Shown: piece after piece, positions 9,448 through 17,862 of the stretch
How positions within the stretch are numbered: the first letter of the stretch is position 1
How the letters are laid out: each line of letters begins with the position of its first letter
Source of the DNA: CAYVHU01 sp964451415
GTDB taxonomy: Bacteria > Pseudomonadota > Alphaproteobacteria > Rhodospirillales > Magnetovibrionaceae
Length of the DNA stretch: 64,000 nt
Direction: 5' to 3'
Assembly: GCA_964451415.1 (NCBI GenBank)
Contig: CAYVHU010000008.1
Location: 62,001-126,000 of the forward strand
Notes under the pieces: model-generated
Seen by the model: the letters and a program-made list of their open reading frames with translations, nothing else
Database searches by the model: none
Told to the model about the DNA's origin: nothing
Position numbers and translations under genes: made by a program

Positions 9448-10448
9448 CAGCGAAAAGCCTCTTCTGTATCCAGGAAGTTTTGCACATAGGCGCGCACGCC
9501 TTCTTCCAGCGACGTAAACGGCGCGTCATAACCGGCCTCACGCAGCTTGGTCATGTCGGCCTGGGTGAAATACTGATACTTATCGCGCAGGTGTTCCGGG
9601 GTGGGTACGTATTCGATGCGCGGCTCCTGCCCCAACGCCGCGTACACGGCAGCAGCCAGATCCTTGAACGGGCGCGCCTGGCCGGTGCCGCAATTGAACA
9701 GTCCCGAGACCTGTTCGTTGTCCAGAAGCCACATCATGACCGCGACGCAATCTTCAACGCAAATGAAATCACGCATTTGCCCGCCGTCTTCATAAGCGGG
9801 GTTGTGAGATTGAAACAACTTCGCCGTCTCAGCGCGACGCGCAGCGGGAAAGACGTGGCTCACCACGCTCTGCATGGAACCCTTGTGGTATTCGTTGGGA
9901 CCGTAAACGTTGAAGAACTTCAACCCCGCCCACTGCGGCGGATGGACTTCCCCGTTCGCCACCATGCGTGCCACGCGGCGATCGAAAAGATGCTTGCTCC
10001 AACCGTAGGGATTGAGCGGTTTCAGCACCGCCAGCGCTTCAATGGAGGCATCGTCGACGAAACCGTGTTCGCCGCCGCCGTAGGTCGCCGCGCTGGAAGC
10101 ATAGATAAAACGCACATGATGCGCCGTGCACCAAGACCACAGATCCACCGACAGACGAAAATTATTTTCGATGATTTTGTCGGCATCGGTTTCCGTGGTC
10201 GAAGAAATCGCCCCCATGTGGAAAATGGCGTCGACCATTCCTTGATTGTCATTCAGGTAGGCGAACAGGTTGTCGGGGTGTACGACGTCGTAAAGCTCGC
10301 GTTTGGCGATGTTTTTCCATTTCACGCCATCGCGCAGACGGTCCACGACCACAACCCTGGATGACTTATCGTTGCTCAGGCCACGCCGTTCCAACGCCCA
10401 TACGATGTTGGAGCCGATAAATCCCGCTCCCCCCGTCACCACATACAT
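9447..10448 (-). CDS. hldD: ADP-L-glycero-D-manno-heptose-6-epimerase
   Basis: 333 residues from the ATG at 10448. The Rossmann glycine motif VTGGAGFIGSN lies at the N-terminus, the short-chain dehydrogenase catalytic Tyr/Lys in the segment NPYGWSKHLFD, and the family segments FFNVYGPNEYHKGSMQS and FICVEDCV follow. It epimerises ADP-D-glycero-manno-heptose for LPS inner-core synthesis, indicating a Gram-negative envelope. The long upstream in-frame extension reads through a G/C-rich hairpin and is rejected. Confidence 0.94.
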   Translation of the reverse strand: MYVVTGGAGFIGSNIVWALERRGLSNDKSSRVVVVDRLRDGVKWKNIAKRELYDVVHPDNLFAYLNDNQGMVDAIFHMGAISSTTETDADKIIENNFRLSVDLWSWCTAHHVRFIYASSAATYGGGEHGFVDDASIEALAVLKPLNPYGWSKHLFDRRVARMVANGEVHPPQWAGLKFFNVYGPNEYHKGSMQSVVSHVFPAARRAETAKLFQSHNPAYEDGGQMRDFICVEDCVAVMMWLLDNEQVSGLFNCGTGQARPFKDLAAAVYAALGQEPRIEYVPTPEHLRDKYQYFTQADMTKLREAGYDAPFTSLEEGVRAYVQNFLDTEEAFR

Positions 10449-10506
10449 TTCGCAAATCCCCGAACTTGTGCCTTGGGCCATTATAGCTGGGAAGCAGTTA
10501 TAGGGC

Positions 10507-10553
10507 CGTGAGGGGGGGCGCGTAAACCCCCGTCGCACCCCCCCTCGGGAACA
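10507..10553. repeat. G/C-tract inverted repeat between hldD and ubiK
   Basis: A GAGGGGGG-GCG arm and a GCACCCCCCCTC arm lie about 20 bases apart upstream of hldD and can form a strong hairpin. No T-run follows on either strand, so I do not call it a terminator. It separates the divergent hldD and ubiK. Confidence 0.4.
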
Positions 10554-10647
10554 TCCTTTGGCGCGCTTGCATCGTCGCTTGCGGCGTTTCATAATGCATT
10601 ACTTTTTTCATCTTAAGGCCACGCTTTCATTTTAAGGATTTAGAACC

Positions 10648-10959
10648 ATGGCGACCTCGAAGAATTTCCTCGACGATGTGGCCCGCGTGGCAAGCGGTGC
10701 CGTCTCCGCCGTGACGGGCCTGAAAGGTGACGCGGAATCGGTCCTGCGCCGTCAGGTGGAACGACTGATGGCTGACATGGATCTGGTCCCACGCGAGGAA
10801 TTCGACGCGGTCAAGACGATGGCCGCCAAAGCCCGTACCGAGCAAGAAGCCCTCGAAGCCCGCGTGGCCAAACTGGAAACCCAACTGAAAACCGCCAAAA
10901 AGCCTCCCCGCAAAAGCACCGCTAAGGCCTCGACCAAGACGCAGACTTCTACGGATTGA
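10648..10959 (+). CDS. ubiK: UbiK-family ubiquinone biosynthesis accessory factor (BMFP)
   Basis: 103 residues. The family core is MLVPREEF-like: here MADMDLVPREEFDAVKTMAAKARTEQ, followed by a trimeric coiled-coil heptad segment EALEARVAKLETQL and a Lys/Thr/Ala-rich tail. UbiK helps the late aerobic steps of ubiquinone synthesis by binding UbiJ and lipid; the Brucella relative (BMFP) has membrane-fusogenic activity. It stands alone on the plus strand. The length and heptad pattern fit the family well. Confidence 0.85.
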   Translation: MATSKNFLDDVARVASGAVSAVTGLKGDAESVLRRQVERLMADMDLVPREEFDAVKTMAAKARTEQEALEARVAKLETQLKTAKKPPRKSTAKASTKTQTSTD

Positions 10960-11213
10960 GCGATTCTCTCGTCGATCCGCGCGCCGCAGTGCACGGAATT
11001 AAGTATCCCTTAACGAAGATTCAGATTTCGCTTGCGCGCCTTACCCACAAAAACGGCTGGAATCCTTGACCTTTTCCAAGCAGATAGACTTTATCCACAA
11101 TAAATGAGCGCGCGCGTCTTGCGTGTTGCCCTCCCCTTGGACACACTACATCTAGCGTCCAAACGTAAATGGCGCACATTGAGTTGTCTCCTATCGGGAT
11201 CGAGAGGGTCGAT

Positions 11214-11717
11214 ATGCCGACCATGTACAGCCGCGCCGAAACGTTACATCACCACCCACTGGATGTCGTGGAACGCACGATGGGGCTTTACGAATGGCCC
11301 GCGCAACGCAGTTGCGACACCGAAATCGCCGTGGAAGTTCCTGGAAAATGGTGCCATTACAGCCTTTATTTCACCTGGAGCGACAACGCTGAAGCCATCC
11401 AGTTGACCTGCGCCTTTGACATGCGTGTATCCAAAGACAAGCGTCCGGCGGTCCAAGAGTTGCTGTTGCTGGCCAATGAATACCTGTGGCTCGGCCATTT
11501 CACGCTGTGGACGGATGAAGGCCTGCCCATGTTCCGCCATGCCTTGCCCTTGCGCGGCACGACGGCCCCCAGCGTCGAACAAATTCAGGATATGGTGGAC
11601 GCGGCCCTGAGCGAATGCGAACGTTTCTTTCCCGCGTTCCAATACGTGATTTGGGGTGGACGGTCCGCCCGTGAAGCCATGGACATGGCGCTTCTAGAAA
11701 CCGTGGGCGAAGCTTGA
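11214..11717 (+). CDS. YbjN-domain protein
   Basis: 167 residues from the ATG at 11214, chosen over 11169 because GAGAGG stands six bases before it. It shows the YbjN-type fold sequence: EIAVEVPGKWCHYSLYFTWSDNAEAIQL, then LLANEYLWLGHFTLWTDEGLPMFRHALPL. YbjN proteins have a chaperone-like fold and no settled biochemical role. The stop overlaps the proC start by one base (TGATG), a pairing common in alphaproteobacteria, so the two are probably translated together. Confidence 0.82.
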   Translation: MPTMYSRAETLHHHPLDVVERTMGLYEWPAQRSCDTEIAVEVPGKWCHYSLYFTWSDNAEAIQLTCAFDMRVSKDKRPAVQELLLLANEYLWLGHFTLWTDEGLPMFRHALPLRGTTAPSVEQIQDMVDAALSECERFFPAFQYVIWGGRSAREAMDMALLETVGEA

Positions 11718-12541
11718 TGGGAGCGTTTCTCCTTGTTGGATGCGGCAAGATGGGCGAGGCCCTGTTGCAAGGCTGGATCGCCCAGGGAATCGCCGCGGAA
11801 GATGTCTGCGTCGTCGAACCGAATCTTGAAATCGCAGACAGCCTGAGCCGCTACCAGGGCCTTCGCGTCGTTGGCGATGTACTGGAAATCAAGCCGGACT
11901 TCACCCCCGAGGTGGTGGTCCTGGCCGTCAAACCGCAGCTCATGGACGCCGTTTTGCCGCCCTATGTCCGGTTCGCGCCGCCACAAACAAAAGACGGAGC
12001 GGTTTTCCTGTCCATCGCGGCAGGTCGCACGCTACACGGTTTTTCCTCGATTCTAGGTCCCGACGCCGCCGTCGTGCGCGCCATGCCCAACACGCCCGCC
12101 TCGCTCAAACGCGCCATCACGGTGGGATGTTCCAATGCCAACGTCACACCCGCACAGCAACACTTGTGTAAAAACCTGTTGTGCGCCGTGGGCGAAGTGG
12201 AATGGGTCGAAGATGAAACGCTTCTCGACGCCGTAACCGCCGTATCGGGCAGCGGGCCCGCGTATGTTTTCTTGCTGGCCGAAGCCATGGCCCACGCCGG
12301 TCGCATGGCGGGTCTTGCCCCGGAACTGGCGGAACGTCTGGCCCGCACGACCATCAGCGGAGCGGGCGAGATGCTGCGTCAGTCCGCGCTGCCTGCGGCA
12401 AGCCTGCGCGAAAACGTCACCTCACCGAACGGCACCACCGCCGCCGCTTTGGATGTGCTGATGGCTTCCGGCGGCCTGAAGGATCTGATGATCGAGGCCA
12501 TCGCGGCGGCAACCCGACGTTCCCAAGAATTAGCGAGTTGA
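11717..12541 (+). CDS. proC: Pyrroline-5-carboxylate reductase
   Basis: 274 residues from the ATG at 11717. The NAD(P)-binding motif LLVGCGKMGEALLQGW is at the N-terminus, VLAVKPQLM and RAMPNTPASL follow, and the C-terminal signature GSGPAYVFLLAEAMAHAG with LRENVTSPNGTTAAALDVL is complete. It reduces pyrroline-5-carboxylate to proline. A TTG three bases earlier is in frame, but the ATG overlapping the upstream stop is the better start. nnrS ends 16 bases away on the other strand. Confidence 0.96.
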   Translation: MGAFLLVGCGKMGEALLQGWIAQGIAAEDVCVVEPNLEIADSLSRYQGLRVVGDVLEIKPDFTPEVVVLAVKPQLMDAVLPPYVRFAPPQTKDGAVFLSIAAGRTLHGFSSILGPDAAVVRAMPNTPASLKRAITVGCSNANVTPAQQHLCKNLLCAVGEVEWVEDETLLDAVTAVSGSGPAYVFLLAEAMAHAGRMAGLAPELAERLARTTISGAGEMLRQSALPAASLRENVTSPNGTTAAALDVLMASGGLKDLMIEAIAAATRRSQELAS

Positions 12542-12557
12542 TCGGCCCCGCACCTCC

Positions 12558-13811
12558 TCAACCGGGCCGCCCGTCGGCACGCGGACGCACCAAAATGGGC
12601 GCGTAAATCAGAACAAAGATGCTGAACGCCGCCATCCAGGCAACTCCGGCCACCACCACCAGCAAAGTCGATTCCATGGGCAAGAATGGTGCCGCCAGAC
12701 GCGCCAACGCGGCGATGCTGACCAACACGTACGCCGCGACAATGGCCGGTGCGGCCTTCACCGCGCGGCCCGTGTGCCCCAGCGAAGCCCGCGTCATGAT
12801 CGCCAGCGTAATGGTACCGATACCACCGATGGTCAAACCGTGCAGGGCCGCCTCTGCGTCCATCAGGCCGAAGACGGCGATGCCCTTCAGCACCAAACCG
12901 ATCACCACCCACAAATAGCCCAGATGCAGGACCCACAAGATGGGATTTCCGCGCGTTCTCCAACTCTGCCAGCCGGACATACGCGCCAGATGCAGTGCCG
13001 CCGCCAGCAAGGCGACCCCACCGGCCACCGGGCTTGCGGGAACAATCTGATCCACCACCAGAAGCCCCCATGTAACAATCATCACGGCACGTTCCAAGGA
13101 AGGGCGTTGTATGACCTTTACGCTGGGGTCGGCGTGACCGATATAGCTTGAGGTAAAACTCGGGGTCACGCGCCCCCCCATGACCGTAATCAGAACCACG
13201 ATGGTGTCGATGGCCATCAAAATGCCGCGCGCACTCCAATTCTGACCCAGAAAGTCGATACCGGATGCCCCCAGATGCATCATCGCGTTGGCCGTAATGT
13301 AAGACAGAAGAATCAACACGAACATGGCTTGGCGGCGATGTTTCCGGTCCAACAGTGGTCCCGACACCGATAGGGAAAACACCACCAGAAACGACATGTC
13401 GCCCAGCGCCACCAGAGGGTAGGGCAGCCACCCCTGCCCCCACATCACGACCCGTCCCAACAGCCACAGCGCCGCAAAAACGATCAGCACCGGCCCCTTT
13501 TTCGCCTGCACGCGTGTCCAGTTGGGCACCACGGTGAGAAAAAATCCCGCCATCGCCGCAGACGTATAGCCAAACAGCATTTCATGGGCATGCCACAAGG
13601 CGGGTGAAGTCCGCAGGCCCAGGTCCACTTTTCCCGTATACGCCAAAATCCAAGCGCCAATGGCAACGACCGCGAACAGCCCCGCCAGCAAAAAAAACGG
13701 GCGGAAGCCGAAACTGAACAGGGGCGAACCCGGTTTCGGGGCCGCCGGGTGGGCGAAAGCCGTTTTGATGCCGCTTGCGGGATTTACGGGTGAGGACGAA
13801 TCTGTACGCAT
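12558..13811 (-). CDS. nnrS: NnrS-family haem/copper membrane protein
   Basis: 417 residues with about twelve hydrophobic segments. The family opening LFSFGFRPFFLLAGLFA and the conserved HAHEMLFGYTSAAMAGFFLTVVPNWT contain putative haem ligands, and HLGASGID and GGRVTPSFTSSY lie further on. NnrS relieves nitrosative stress in denitrifiers and other bacteria. The ATG at 13811 is preceded by AAGGAG at good spacing, so the Met at 13838 is rejected. No other denitrification gene is seen nearby. Confidence 0.9.
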   Translation of the reverse strand: MRTDSSSPVNPASGIKTAFAHPAAPKPGSPLFSFGFRPFFLLAGLFAVVAIGAWILAYTGKVDLGLRTSPALWHAHEMLFGYTSAAMAGFFLTVVPNWTRVQAKKGPVLIVFAALWLLGRVVMWGQGWLPYPLVALGDMSFLVVFSLSVSGPLLDRKHRRQAMFVLILLSYITANAMMHLGASGIDFLGQNWSARGILMAIDTIVVLITVMGGRVTPSFTSSYIGHADPSVKVIQRPSLERAVMIVTWGLLVVDQIVPASPVAGGVALLAAALHLARMSGWQSWRTRGNPILWVLHLGYLWVVIGLVLKGIAVFGLMDAEAALHGLTIGGIGTITLAIMTRASLGHTGRAVKAAPAIVAAYVLVSIAALARLAAPFLPMESTLLVVVAGVAWMAAFSIFVLIYAPILVRPRADGRPG

Positions 13812-13895
13812 TGGGGGTCTCCTTTTGCGTCGTATCATGTCAAAAATTTACCGGTTTAAACACCCGGAAACTTGTAAGGGCTTTCAGAAAGTCGC

Positions 13896-13934
13896 ATAAA
13901 AACGGCGTGGATCATGAATTGAACCCACGCCGTC
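13896..13934 (-). terminator. Rho-independent terminator after the thioredoxin gene
   Basis: On the minus strand an ACGGCGTGG arm, a loop of about 13 bases and the matching CCACGCCGT arm are followed by TTTTT. The element starts 30 bases after the thioredoxin stop. Confidence 0.75.
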
Positions 13935-13963
13935 GGAACGCTACGGGATCGACAACGAATGTC

Positions 13964-14350
13964 TTATTTGTTGTCGGCCAATTCCTGTTCTTTTTGTGCC
14001 TTCTCAATCTGCGCGCGTACATCGTCCATATCCAGCGCCTTGACCTGCTTGATCAGTTCTTCCAGAGCCTCGCCCGGCAACGCTCCCGCCTGCACGAACA
14101 CCAGAGCCTTTTCGCGAAACACCGCGATCGTGGGAATGGACTGGATACCGAATTGCCCGGCCAGCGCCTGTTCGGTCTCGGTATCGGCCTTGGCGAAGGC
14201 GACGTCGGCGTGCGTGTTGGAGGCCGCCTCGAAGATGGGACCGAAGGTTTTACACGGGCCACACCATTCCGCCCAGAAGTCGATCAAAACAATATCGTTA
14301 GCCGCGATCGTCTTTTCAAAATTATCCATGGTCATTTTAATGGTGGCCAT
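13964..14350 (-). CDS. trx: Thioredoxin
   Basis: 128 residues from the ATG at 14350 (MATIKMTMDNFEKTI). The active site WAEWCGPCK is at about residues 29-37, and the cis-Pro segment IQSIPTIAVF is present. The C-terminus extends some 20 residues beyond the classical fold as a charged helix (RAQIEKAQKEQELADNK). It is a cytoplasmic protein disulfide reductase. The gene is monocistronic with its own terminator, and the MITE at 14505-14773 lies in its upstream region. Confidence 0.93.
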   Translation of the reverse strand: MATIKMTMDNFEKTIAANDIVLIDFWAEWCGPCKTFGPIFEAASNTHADVAFAKADTETEQALAGQFGIQSIPTIAVFREKALVFVQAGALPGEALEELIKQVKALDMDDVRAQIEKAQKEQELADNK

Positions 14351-14504
14351 AACGTGCAAATCCTCTTTTCGAATACGCCTTTACAGGAGCGTCTTCCGCA
14401 CGCCGGCCTCAGTGGCCTGCGTCGAAAAAAAACCCGTTTCAATTAGCTTTCCCAAATATAGGGTGCGTTGCTTGAAATGGCCACCCCGGTTCAACCGCAC
14501 ATTT

Positions 14505-14773
14505 TAGGGTCCAAACTCATTCAAATGATACGCTTTAGTTTGGCAAGAATGACGTTAGACAAGGGGAGAGCTTGCAGGAAATATGGTTTATTTTCAAAAA
14601 ATATCAACGCCGTCTGGCGGCATTCTTGCTAAATCTCTTCGAGACGCCTCACTCTTTTCCTTTGGCAGCGTTGCAAAATCCTTGTGATACGCCCGTATCA
14701 CGGCGATTTCGCGCCTTGCCAAAGGAAAAAAGTGAGGTGCTAAAGAGTGTCATTTGAATGAATTTGGACCCTA
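14505..14773. mobile_element. MITE-like element of nested inverted repeats
   Basis: 22-base terminal inverted repeats, 14507-14528 and 14750-14771 (GGGTCCAAAYTCATTCAAATGA, one mismatch), are bounded by TA on both sides, as for a TA target duplication. Inside, 14647-14667 pairs with 14717-14737 with two or three mismatches, and the centre 14684-14701 is a perfect GTGATAC-GCCC-GTATCAC hairpin. The 265-base element has no ORF. Size, termini and TA suggest a non-autonomous derivative of an IS630/Tc1 or IS5-type transposon; the parent is not in this window. It lies between trx and the DUF1045 gene, 6 bases from the latter's stop. Confidence 0.8.
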
Positions 14774-14777
14774 GGAT

Positions 14778-15551
14778 TTAATGCCAATGAGCCCTGAGAA
14801 AAGAGCGGCTTTGCGTGGCGCTGGCCCGGATCGGGTAACGCTTGAGCGTATGAAACGGTTCATTCGGTCCCTTCTGACGCATCAGCGTGAGAGCCCCGAA
14901 GTTCCACGGTTTGCGCCTGCATACCGCCTTGGCATAATCTTTCAAACACGTCATAACCGAACGGCGTTCCTCCTCGGCCAAAAGATCGGTCAATCTCATG
15001 TGGAAGCGATATTCTTCCATGACGTACGCAGACCCCCATGTTTTACAAAGCCTCTTTTGGCGCGCCGTCAAAGGAACCCGAGAAGAACCCTTGTGTTCTT
15101 CGGGTGCGCCAGGGGCCTGGCCACCGGGAGCGCGAAAGGTATCGAACGCACACACACAATCGGCTGCCAGACTTTCCAATGTCGAACAGTCTTCCTGGGG
15201 TACAAGCGCAACAAAACCGTCCAATGGCGTCAGTTCCAACGCGGGAACCTTGAAATCCCGACGCGCAACAACAAAAGCTTCCAGGGCTTCATCAAGCATG
15301 GATAAGTCATAACCGCTGGCCAGTTGAAAAGGCGGCTTCAAGGTGGCGTGGAATCCATATTTTCGCGGTGTCTGGGTGATGGCGGCAATGCGCTCGAACG
15401 CAAGACCGTCGATCGGCAGAGGGTGCGCTTTTCGTCGGTTGTGCGCATCCCACCCCAACCAGCGAGAACCAAAGCGCCATAACGGGCTTTGCGGTTCCGG
15501 CGCATAACAAATCGTATATTGCGCATCGCTCATGGCGTGATGGCTTTCCAT
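14778..15551 (-). CDS. DUF1045 phosphonate-associated 2H phosphoesterase-like protein
   Basis: 257 residues. A 2H-type His motif is visible in TPRKYGFHATLKPPFQLA near residue 65, and a second His lies in MEEYRFHMRLTD at about residue 180, the two H-x-[ST/R]-L positions expected of 2H enzymes. Genes of this family normally sit at the end of C-P lyase operons. Here only phnL and phnH precede it, four and several hundred bases upstream. The substrate is not known; a cyclic phosphate of the C-P lyase pathway is an inference from context. Confidence 0.8.
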   Translation of the reverse strand: MESHHAMSDAQYTICYAPEPQSPLWRFGSRWLGWDAHNRRKAHPLPIDGLAFERIAAITQTPRKYGFHATLKPPFQLASGYDLSMLDEALEAFVVARRDFKVPALELTPLDGFVALVPQEDCSTLESLAADCVCAFDTFRAPGGQAPGAPEEHKGSSRVPLTARQKRLCKTWGSAYVMEEYRFHMRLTDLLAEEERRSVMTCLKDYAKAVCRRKPWNFGALTLMRQKGPNEPFHTLKRYPIRASATQSRSFLRAHWH

Positions 15552-15554
15552 AGC

Positions 15555-16310
15555 TTACTCTCCCATTGACGTTTGTCCGTTACCCTCTTGTTCGCCCGCA
15601 TGCGGCGCAATTTCGAAAACGCGGGTGCCAACACGTTGGTAAATTTCACCATCTTGTAAAATGCTGACGACGGCCGCACCGCGTGCTGTGACTTCCATGA
15701 TCATATCGGAAACGATCTGCGCGTTCTGCGCCTCCAACACCGCCGTGGGTTGATCCAATAGAAGAACCGGATAGTCTGCAATGAACGCACGCGCGATGTT
15801 GATGCGCTGTTGTTCACCACCAGAAAACGTCGCAGGCGGTAACGACCAAAGCTTTTCCGGCACCTGCAAGCGCGTCAACAACGCCTTGGCACGATCATGC
15901 ACGACGTCTTCGTCCTCACCCATGGACAACAGCGGTTCGGCCACGATATCGAGGGTCGATACCTGCGGGAGAACGCGCAAGCATTGAGATACATAGCCCA
16001 TTGTGTATTTACGCACGGCAAGTATCTCTTGTGGTCCGGCAAGTCGCATATCTACCCATGCCCCTTGATGACGAACATGGATTGCGCCTTTTTGAAACGC
16101 GTAATTGCCGAACAGCATGCGCATCAACGTTGACTTTTCGGCACCGTAAAGACCGCGTAAAACGACGCATTCCCCGGCGTTCACACGCAAATCCCGATAT
16201 TGTGCCGACACGTCATCCGCTACGGGCGCAACCCGCGTCCGTGCGATGTCTTTGGTAACAAGCATCGGTTCAAACGATATCTGCGGGGGCTTTTCGACGC
16301 TCCGGCACAT
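15555..16310 (-). CDS. phnL: PhnL-like ABC protein with degraded ATPase motifs
   Basis: About 251 residues and clearly PhnL by NAGECVVLRGLYG, WVDMRLAGPQEILAVRK, the Q-loop VSQCLRVLPQVS and the intact signature FSGGEQQRINIARAF. Three nucleotide-handling positions differ from E. coli PhnL as I recall it: the P-loop reads GLYGAEKST (Glu for the last Gly), Walker B reads LLLDQPTAVLEA (Gln for the catalytic Glu, D-loop Asp lost), and the switch region reads ILQDGE (Gln for His). The protein may still bind partners but is unlikely to hydrolyse ATP normally. An alternative start is the Met at 16265. Confidence 0.85.
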   Translation of the reverse strand: MCRSVEKPPQISFEPMLVTKDIARTRVAPVADDVSAQYRDLRVNAGECVVLRGLYGAEKSTLMRMLFGNYAFQKGAIHVRHQGAWVDMRLAGPQEILAVRKYTMGYVSQCLRVLPQVSTLDIVAEPLLSMGEDEDVVHDRAKALLTRLQVPEKLWSLPPATFSGGEQQRINIARAFIADYPVLLLDQPTAVLEAQNAQIVSDMIMEVTARGAAVVSILQDGEIYQRVGTRVFEIAPHAGEQEGNGQTSMGE

Positions 16311-16314
16311 AATC

Positions 16315-16926
16315 CTATATCCTAGGCTTTATGGTGCGCGGCAGGCACACAAAAGCATCGTTGGCCGCAACGATGAAATCCACGCCACGCGGAAAATACA
16401 GACCGTTCGCCGCCACGGCGGCCCAAAACGCCGATCCCACACCATCAATCTCCAAACGACGTGCTTTTTTAAGCCCCGCCCCGGACAGACGCACGCCCGC
16501 ATTCGCCCGCATGCCCGACGCCTGAACGATAATCGTGGCCGAAAGCTCCGGGCGCTCCTCGGTACCGACATTGAAGCGCTTGAAAACGCCAAGGTCGTGC
16601 GCGTTCGTCAACAACGCGGTGCGCGCCGCAAAAGGATCGACCGTAAGGCGACATCCGCATTGGAACCTCAAATGGTTCAACGCCGCCCCGCGCGCGGCAA
16701 TGGCCGTATCAATCCAAAGAGGGGTTTCAAAATCAGCCAGACTTTTGCAGATCGCCGCACTCACAGCATGAAGGGGGGACGGCGCATCCGGCAAATCGTC
16801 AATCTCAATAATTTTCCCCGGATGGGACATCGCTTCCATAATCGCGTGAAAGACATTCTGCGTCCCGTTTTGCGGGATGCCAACGTCTTGCGGCGGCAAT
16901 CTTAACGTCGTTGCTTCCCGTGTCAT
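16315..16926 (-). CDS. phnH: PhnH, phosphonate C-P lyase subunit
   Basis: 203 residues from the ATG at 16926. Family segments are present: TQNVFHAIMEAMSHPGKI near the N-terminus, LADFETPLWID, and the C-terminal FPRGVDFIVAANDAFVCLPRTIK. In intact systems PhnH joins PhnG, PhnI and PhnJ in the C-P lyase core complex. None of those genes lies here: phnL follows directly and the upstream 600 bases hold no phnG. The subunit therefore has no visible partners, and the operon looks like a deletion remnant unless the rest is elsewhere in the genome. Confidence 0.85.
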   Translation of the reverse strand: MTREATTLRLPPQDVGIPQNGTQNVFHAIMEAMSHPGKIIEIDDLPDAPSPLHAVSAAICKSLADFETPLWIDTAIAARGAALNHLRFQCGCRLTVDPFAARTALLTNAHDLGVFKRFNVGTEERPELSATIIVQASGMRANAGVRLSGAGLKKARRLEIDGVGSAFWAAVAANGLYFPRGVDFIVAANDAFVCLPRTIKPRI

Positions 16927-17079
16927 CACCAAAAATCCTTTAAATAATGCAGCGCCACATTTCCAACGAAAACGCACGCGCGATCATGCGATCAAAAAAC
17001 GAGGCCGCTTGTAAAGCCTTGTGGATGTTCGACATCACGATTTTCGTACGCCGAATCACAGACACCAGCGTCCGCTTTC

Positions 17080-17232
17080 CTCGTCGCAAAGACGCCCGGA
17101 TATTACAAAAAAACCTTCCCAAAACCGGTCTTGGTGGGTGAAGGCATTCACATTACTCCCGACGGAAAACCGTTGGAATACGATCGCACGCCGTTTACGC
17201 GCGAGCGCTTTCAAATGCTATTCCAACCTTAA
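17080..17232 (+). pseudogene. Possible 3' remnant of an unidentified coding sequence
   Basis: The 600 bases between phnH and the DsrC-like gene hold no complete gene. On the plus strand, the frame ending at the TAA at 17230-17232 reads protein-like sequence (KTPGYYKKTFPKPVLVGEG, then HITPDGKPLEYDRTPF, ending RFQMLFQP), with no ATG, GTG or TTG start I can defend. I do not recognise the family. It could be a decayed gene fragment or chance. Confidence 0.3.
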
Positions 17233-17527
17233 AATCAACTCACTACCGAACTTCCGTGCACCACAATCGAAAGTAGAAGTCAATCTCGATGTGATACCCT
17301 TGCAAGAAGTGCCGCTACCGTAACGCTGAACCATGATCTTCGTGTGACGAGACCGTAACGGTCAGGTAACACATCCGGAAAAACCTTCAGGGTCGCTGAC
17401 AAAAATACACCGCTGCGCAATTCGCTTCGGAACTCTTGTGATTTTATGAGGGAACATGCGCCCCTTTTCGCACGTGAATTTTGTGGTATATTAAATACAT
17501 GTATTGACGAATGAAGGTCCCCAAACC

Positions 17528-17842
17528 ATGACTTTGAATTTAAATACCGATACGGAAGGCTACCTCTTTGAACCCGACGACTGGACCGAAGAGGTCGCGG
17601 AAGAATTTGCCAAGCAAGAAGATATTACGCTTAGCGACGAACACTGGCTGGTCATCCGCTTCATGCGCCAGTACTACGCCGAGCGTCGCGTCGCTCCCGA
17701 CGTGCGCCATGTCATGAAACACCTCAAGACCGAAGTCGGCGCGGGACGCAACCGGGTCTTCGAACTGTTCCCCTACGGTTACGTCAAACAAGCCTGCAAA
17801 ATCGCCGGCATGAAACGACCGCGCAAATGGAGTACGGGGTAG
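17528..17842 (+). CDS. DsrC/TusE-family sulfur-relay-like protein lacking the penultimate Cys
   Basis: 104 residues from the ATG at 17528 (an in-frame TTG at 17504 is rejected). The whole family scaffold is present: GYLFEPDDWTEEVAEEFAKQ, LSDEHWLVIRFMRQYY and ELFPYGYVKQACKIAG. Family members carry sulfur on a penultimate Cys. Here the tail reads KRPRKWSTG, with Trp where that Cys would lie, so only the upstream Cys (ACKIAG) remains. It may be a regulatory DsrC-like protein rather than a TusE. It converges on nifM, 20 bases away. Confidence 0.85.
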   Translation: MTLNLNTDTEGYLFEPDDWTEEVAEEFAKQEDITLSDEHWLVIRFMRQYYAERRVAPDVRHVMKHLKTEVGAGRNRVFELFPYGYVKQACKIAGMKRPRKWSTG

Positions 17843-17862
17843 CCTTAACTTTCATCGCAAGG

